Positions 6,968 to 10,616 of a stretch of 10,616 bases of DNA are shown here, in pieces (within the stretch, counting starts at the first letter, position 1; every line of letters starts with the position of its first letter). The notes below the pieces were generated by a model that worked only from the letters and a program-made list of their open reading frames with translations, did not search any database and had not been told where the DNA came from. Source of the stretch: Ichthyophonus hoferi (taxonomy: Eukaryota > Opisthokonta > Ichthyosporea > Ichthyophonida > Ichthyophonidae); the NCBI GenBank assembly GCA_002751075.1, contig NAOQ01000070.1, positions 72,736 through 83,351 on the forward strand. Direction: 5' to 3'. Position numbers and translations under genes: made by a program.

Positions 6968-7029
6968 TTGTCATATATAGCTATTTTTTTTTAATTTGTT
7001 GTCTATATATAGCTATTTTTTATTTATTT
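6968..7029 (+). repeat. 31-base tandem duplication just after the NRBP stop
   Basis: Two copies of TTGTC(T)ATATATAGCTATTTTTT lie at an offset of 31 bases, starting ten bases after the stop codon. They are T-rich and could affect the 3' UTR; no function is known. Confidence 0.75.
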
Positions 7030-8130
7030 ATCGTGGACATCCTCTTTTAAGGTCGATTGGAAAGGTCACCAATGAGAACCAGAACTACGGGTCTCGCTAA
7101 AGATCAAATGTAACACGAAAATATAGTTTTATTTTTATGAAGTAATTGGTAGAATATAATTGATCGCAATGAGACTGGTAGTAATGAAATGAATGGTGCT
7201 CAGGGAGCCCGTTACTATGGCGCCATTTTTAATGGGCCAATCATTACCACTGAGATAAACCTGTGCATATACATACAGTAATCTAGATAATCACATTACA
7301 AGACTGTGAATTTTATGTAATAGATAAGGATTAGATGTGTATGTATTAACTAACCTTTAGCTATTAATATTTTCACAAAGCATTTATATTTGCTATGATG
7401 ATTATTTTTTATGTACGGTATGCTATATATTATATTGTTTTTAATGTTATGTTTTTTTCTGTAGTTGTTGTTTTTATTATTATTTCTATTATATTTTATA
7501 GGGCCATTCTCTCTTTCTTTGCTATTTTATACAATTACCTGAAGCCATGAAGCCACACCCATTATATATATATAGGAGGCAACAATCGCTCTAAATGCAC
7601 AATCACCCCATGGAATCTTTAGCTATCTCATTTTCCTACTGCCATGTATACTATATATGGTATGTTACGTATTATATGCACTATGTTATGTATGTACTAT
7701 AATATGCTGTGATTCGTGCCAATGTTTCTATGACGAGGGAAAGATATAGTGATCATAGTTAAAATCAAACCAATTATATATCCAGGAAATACATATATTA
7801 TATAATATATTAAATTTAAATGCCAATAAAAATAATGTGTAATCTACCTTACAGGTTTAATCCTCAATACAATTGGCGTGTTGTTAACCTAAAATCAGGA
7901 ATGTTATAGTGATTTGGCTGCTATTATATTGTTATATAATCATCTTTTTACTATTTTTTAATTGCTTCTCTTCATTGGTCAGAAAATATACAGTACCCAA
8001 TACATGTAATTAATGGTTTTGTAACATTAAAAAATATTAACCAATACAGCGGGACCTGGCCTGAAAATATAACATAGGCTGTTACGTATAAGTGTTATAC
8101 CTGTCTGGTACAATTGCTTATTATAATTAG
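7030..8130. other. Intergenic or 3' UTR region without a supported gene
   Basis: AT-rich DNA with no convincing exon. Landmarks are a perfect palindrome ATGGCGCCAT (7217-7226), a T-rich tract ending TTTATAG near 7500 that looks like an acceptor but opens no clear coding frame, a short ATG frame at 7611 followed by GTATGT, and ATTAAA/AATAAA hexamers at 7809-7830 that could serve a long NRBP 3' UTR. A short reading FNPQYNWRVVNLKSGML near 7857 may be chance. Confidence 0.5.
7217..7226. promoter_or_regulatory. Palindrome ATGGCGCCAT (YY1/E2F-like)
   Basis: A perfect 10-base palindrome, GC-rich in AT-rich surroundings. On the minus strand it reads AAAATGGCGCCAT, which resembles a YY1 site, and GGCGCC is E2F-like. 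A CCAAT site (GGCCAATCAT) follows at about 7236. Confidence 0.3.
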
Positions 8131-8322
8131 TAGCAATCACCTCATTGGTGGCATTCTTTACTTACTGATGGCAAAATATAACAACACTGTCAAGGGATCA
8201 TTCATATGCTATTATAGTCAACTGAAATACATAAATAATCATACTAATATTATCTTGTACAACACCACCATTAACTCTATATTATATATATATTCTATGT
8301 ACTGTGTATCAGCTATGACAAG
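8131..8322 (+). CDS. Possible exon of an unrecognised gene, faintly Ig-like
   Basis: After TTATAATTAG the frame with codons starting at 8132 stays open to a donor GTATGC at 8323, in phase 2. It reads SNHLIGGILYLLMAKYNN, then TVKGSFICYYSQLKY, and later an Asn/Thr-rich part and SMYCVSAMT. It joins in phase to the candidate exon at 8632. The base composition is close to background and the acceptor pyrimidine tract is weak, so this may be chance. A translated search of the joined pair would decide. Confidence 0.25.
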
Positions 8323-8631
8323 GTATGCGGATTAGAGGAAATAATATAATGTTCAGTAATAGGGCTTATAGATGGAGTATACTATGTACAGTTAGTAAAG
8401 AGTCCATCCAGATCATTGATTTATATTCAGTAACTAAAATATAAAGCAATATACTACAATATTATATAATATCATATAATATGTTATACTACACCATACT
8501 CTACCATCCTATAATAAAATGTAGTACTATATAGCTTAGTAAAACCAAACACAGTCTTATAAATCTATCATACATACGTATCGCTTCACCGCCCCATATA
8601 TCTGATAGCATAGTCCATACTAGATATACAG

Positions 8632-8786
8632 ACACTACATATATAGTTGTGAGTTGTTAGCAACAAGGGTGCCAGCATATAACACAATCCATTTAGATTT
8701 ACACATACTACCCAATGGGAACTCAAGATTAAAATGTAATCTATTCCATTCAAGTAGTGATACCTTGGTTGTTGTCTTTTCTGAAG
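8632..8786 (+). CDS. Possible exon of an unrecognised gene, faintly Ig-like
   Basis: After ATATACAG the frame reads HYIYSCELLATRVPAYNT, then IHLDLHILPNGNSRLKCNLF, and ends DTLVVVFSE at a donor GTCAGT (8787), phase 1. Alternating hydrophobic residues and YSC followed by a TIHLDLHIL strand resemble the F and G strands of an Ig fold, and RLKCNLF could start a second one. The minus-strand frame over the same bases is a shadow. Possible next acceptors (TTCAG at 8825, TTGCAG at 9079) would each reach a stop within a few codons. Confidence 0.3.
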
Positions 8787-8788
8787 GT

Positions 8789-9007
8789 CAGTTAATCCCA
8801 ATACTAATTAACCTTTCGTCTTCAGTCATTAGACCTAATTAAAAGTGCAATTATCGTTCCAATATTAATAGTTGACACATGACTTGTTCTAATCCAGTTA
8901 ATCCCAACAATAATTAACCTTTAATGCTATCTTTAGCCAATAGACCTAATTAAATATAACTATTATCATTACAGTGTTAATAGCTCACACATGTTTTGTT
9001 CTAATTC
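8789..9007 (+). repeat. 106-base tandem duplication, possibly with a third decayed copy
   Basis: Copy 1 (8789-8894) and copy 2 (8895-9007) both run CAGTTAATCCCAA, TAATTAACCTTT, TAGACCTAATTAAA, ATTATC, TTAATAG, CACATG and TTGTTCTAAT. The region up to about 9121 (CTAATTAG, GCAGTG, CATGTTGTTCCAATTCC) may be a third, diverged copy. The repeat starts right at the donor of the possible exon at 8632-8786. Confidence 0.85.
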
Positions 9008-9041
9008 TTTGTAAAATTCCAGGTAACTCTAAGACCAAACT

Positions 9042-9059
9042 ATTAATTAATTAATTAAT
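9042..9059. repeat. (TTAA)n / ATTA repeat
   Basis: Four TTAA units in a row, lying between the second and the suspected third copies of the 106-base unit. Confidence 0.9.
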
Positions 9060-9121
9060 CTAATTAGTTCTCCTTGCAGTGCCGGTCGGTTAACTACATT
9101 AGCCATGTTGTTCCAATTCCG

Positions 9122-9552
9122 AATACCAAAGTATTTCAGCAAATATAAAGTATATGTAGTACTGGTACACATTACACTTGACCAATATATAGTTATTTTA
9201 TAAATTTTTATAGATCTCCCCTTATTGGTCCTTGTTCACTATCTCTTCTACCATCTCTACACTACCTTTAAAAAGTCTAATTATTGGCATATATAAATAA
9301 GTATAATGCAAATAATACAGATATATATTGTAATGTTGTTTATCTATATTGGGAATTTGGCCTAGGTAAAATGTAAAGTAGCCTAAATACTAATATACTA
9401 TTATATTGCTATACCAATACTATACTATATCTAACTATAATATTATATATTACGCTATACTATAGTATAATATAATATACTATATATATTAGAAGGGCGG
9501 CCTACCCTTTGTTTCCCTATCCCTGTATTCTTAATTACAACACCTCAAAGCC
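9122..9552. other. AT-rich intergenic stretch
   Basis: No gene or recognisable element. Around 9400-9490 it is almost pure A and T with short palindromes such as ACTATAGT. Confidence 0.5.
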
Positions 9553-9716
9553 ATGTACTATACACTCTATATTCTATATAATATACACTTCATGTATATA
9601 GTCTCTACTCTATACTTTGTACTCTATACTCTATACTCTATATAGTCTATATACTATACTCTATATACTATCTACTCTATATACTCTGCATTCTATATAA
9701 TATATACTCTATACTC
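9553..9716. repeat. TACTCTATA-type minisatellite
   Basis: About 160 bases of imperfect TACTCTATA and CTATATA units (unit about 9-10 bases). It resembles the 12-base array at the right edge in motif but not in period. Confidence 0.85.
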
Positions 9717-9899
9717 CGTAGTGCACAACACGGCTCCTTAGGTTGTTTCTCAGATGTCATAGAGTCAATTACCATATACTATACGTTTTTCCCCACCCTC
9801 TCCCTGATTTTCCATCTTTCTTTACTGGCCAGCAGTCATGTAGGCACATACTATTTATTTTATTTTATGCCTCTAAACTTCAACTATATAATTGATTGG
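9717..9899. other. 3' flank of the minus-strand EEP gene
   Basis: No gene seen. Cleavage of the minus-strand transcript would be expected roughly 10-30 bases past the AATAAA, that is around 9870-9890. Confidence 0.4.
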
Positions 9900-9905
9900 T
9901 TTATT
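9900..9905 (-). terminator. AATAAA poly(A) signal overlapping the stop codon
   Basis: On the minus strand GTG TAA TAAA contains AATAAA starting at the second base of the stop, as in the gene ending at 568. Confidence 0.55.
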
Positions 9906-9975
9906 ACACATCAAACATTGCACCAATAGCCATGTGATCCGAAGGAAATTCCCGTGATGGCAGACCAATCAGACC
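9904..9975 (-). CDS. Last exon of an EEP-family enzyme (CCR4/nocturnin/Angel/PDE12 group)
   Basis: On the minus strand, CTCCTTACAG (a good acceptor) is followed by 23 codons and TAA: GLIGLPSREFPSDHMAIGAM, then FDV. The LPS-x-x-(FY)PSDH-(3 residues)-(G/A)-x-F pattern is the conserved C-terminal end of endonuclease/exonuclease/phosphatase deadenylase-type enzymes. Nocturnin has LPSFHYPSDHLSLVCDF and PDE12 a similar LPS...PSDH. Asp and His of SDH are catalytic in this superfamily (metal-dependent phosphodiester cleavage). The exact member cannot be told from 23 residues. Upstream exons lie beyond the right edge: I found no coding sequence on this strand from 9976 to 10616. The gene is convergent with the NRBP-like gene. 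Confidence 0.75.
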   Translation of the reverse strand, partial: GLIGLPSREFPSDHMAIGAMFDV

Positions 9976-10396
9976 CTGTAAGGAGAATAACGATTGGGGT
10001 AGAGAAGGGTTAAACACAGGAAAGAGAGGGGTTGGGCATTATAAAAAGCTGTAATTAACCAATGGACATGTAGCCATTCCATTTTTATCAAACTAAAATC
10101 TACAATGGAGTATATTTAAGGTATACGTTTTTATATGTATCTAGATACATCAATCTAATATAATATCATTTCGTTCACACAGAAGAAACTAATTAGTGTA
10201 CTTTAATTTAAATTAACATAGAAACCTTTTTAAGTCATGCAAATGCTTTTAAACAAATAGCACTCATGAAACGTAATGGAGTATTATGATAGGCTACATA
10301 ACATTACAAACGTATGTAAAGCTGTGTGAATTTTAAAGAGTAATTATGACAAAAACAAAAGACAAATAATAGTTAGTGGGAGAGGGAGAATGAGTC
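9976..10396 (-). other. Intron of the EEP gene (3' part)
   Basis: AT-rich sequence with no exon seen on either strand. A CCAAT site occurs near 10058 and a short palindrome (TATGTATCTAGATACATCA) near 10135. Confidence 0.6.
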
Positions 10397-10616
10397 CTAT
10401 ATATTATCTTATATACTATCCTATATACTATCCTATATACTATCCTAGATACTATCTTACATAGTATCCTATATATTATCCTACATACTATCCTATGTAC
10501 TATCCTATATACTATCCTACATACAATCTTATATACTATCTTACATACAATCTTATATACTATCCTACATACAATCCTATATACTATCCTACATAGTATC
10601 CTAGATAGTATCCTAG
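10397..10616. repeat. 12-base minisatellite, running off the window
   Basis: Eighteen units of CTAYATACTATC-like sequence plus the start of another, with C/T and A/G variants. The period is strictly 12 bases with no slippage that I can see, and CTATATA and CTACATA units partly alternate, hinting at a 24-base higher-order unit. It lies in the presumed EEP intron. Confidence 0.95.

Noticed and set aside
7501-7590. Possible exon after the T-rich acceptor-like tract at 7460-7500
   Set aside because: About 30 codons, no partner exon in phase that I could find, and no recognisable motif.
8586-8801. Minus-strand open frame opposite the candidate exon
   Set aside because: The plus-strand reading has better protein character and splice sites, so the minus frame looks like its shadow.
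10397-10616. CRISPR-like array
   Set aside because: Contiguous 12-base units with no spacers; this is a minisatellite in an animal intron.

Overview
The window looks like animal nuclear DNA. It is AT-rich (roughly one third G+C by eye), has GT-AG introns of about 190-780 bases, poly(A) signals, many microsatellites, and a gene family known from animals. The compact gene spacing and short introns would suit an early-branching metazoan such as a sponge, but that is inference.

Layout. (1) 1-568: the 3' end of an unrecognised plus-strand gene, with one well-supported terminal exon (249-568) whose stop codon overlaps a poly(A) signal. (2) 569-1737: intergenic DNA with a short hairpin and a weak coding-like stretch of unknown origin, then the upstream region of the main gene. 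(3) 1738-6958: the main gene, eleven exons that I spliced by eye into one 452-residue reading frame. It encodes a WNK-related pseudokinase of the nuclear receptor-binding protein (NRBP) family, with a degenerate glycine loop, HGN instead of HRD, and a C-terminal CCT-like domain. All ten introns keep phase and have GT-AG ends. (4) 6959-9903: mostly non-coding, AT-rich. Two possible plus-strand exons (8131-8322 and 8632-8786) join in phase and have a faint Ig-like look; a 106-base tandem duplication follows. (5) 9904-9975: the minus-strand last exon of an endonuclease/exonuclease/phosphatase (EEP) enzyme of the CCR4/nocturnin/Angel/PDE12 group, with its poly(A) signal overlapping the stop. (6) 9976-10616: the intron upstream of that exon, ending in a 12-base minisatellite that runs off the window.

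The NRBP-like gene and the EEP gene are convergent. I see no evidence that the genes form one pathway. The most informative points are the mixed WNK/NRBP character of the pseudokinase, a tandem duplication that copied the 3' splice site of its third exon, repeated RFX X-box-like palindromes in its introns, and the possible small gene at 8131-8786. I saw no CRISPR array, tRNA, rRNA or recognisable intact mobile element.
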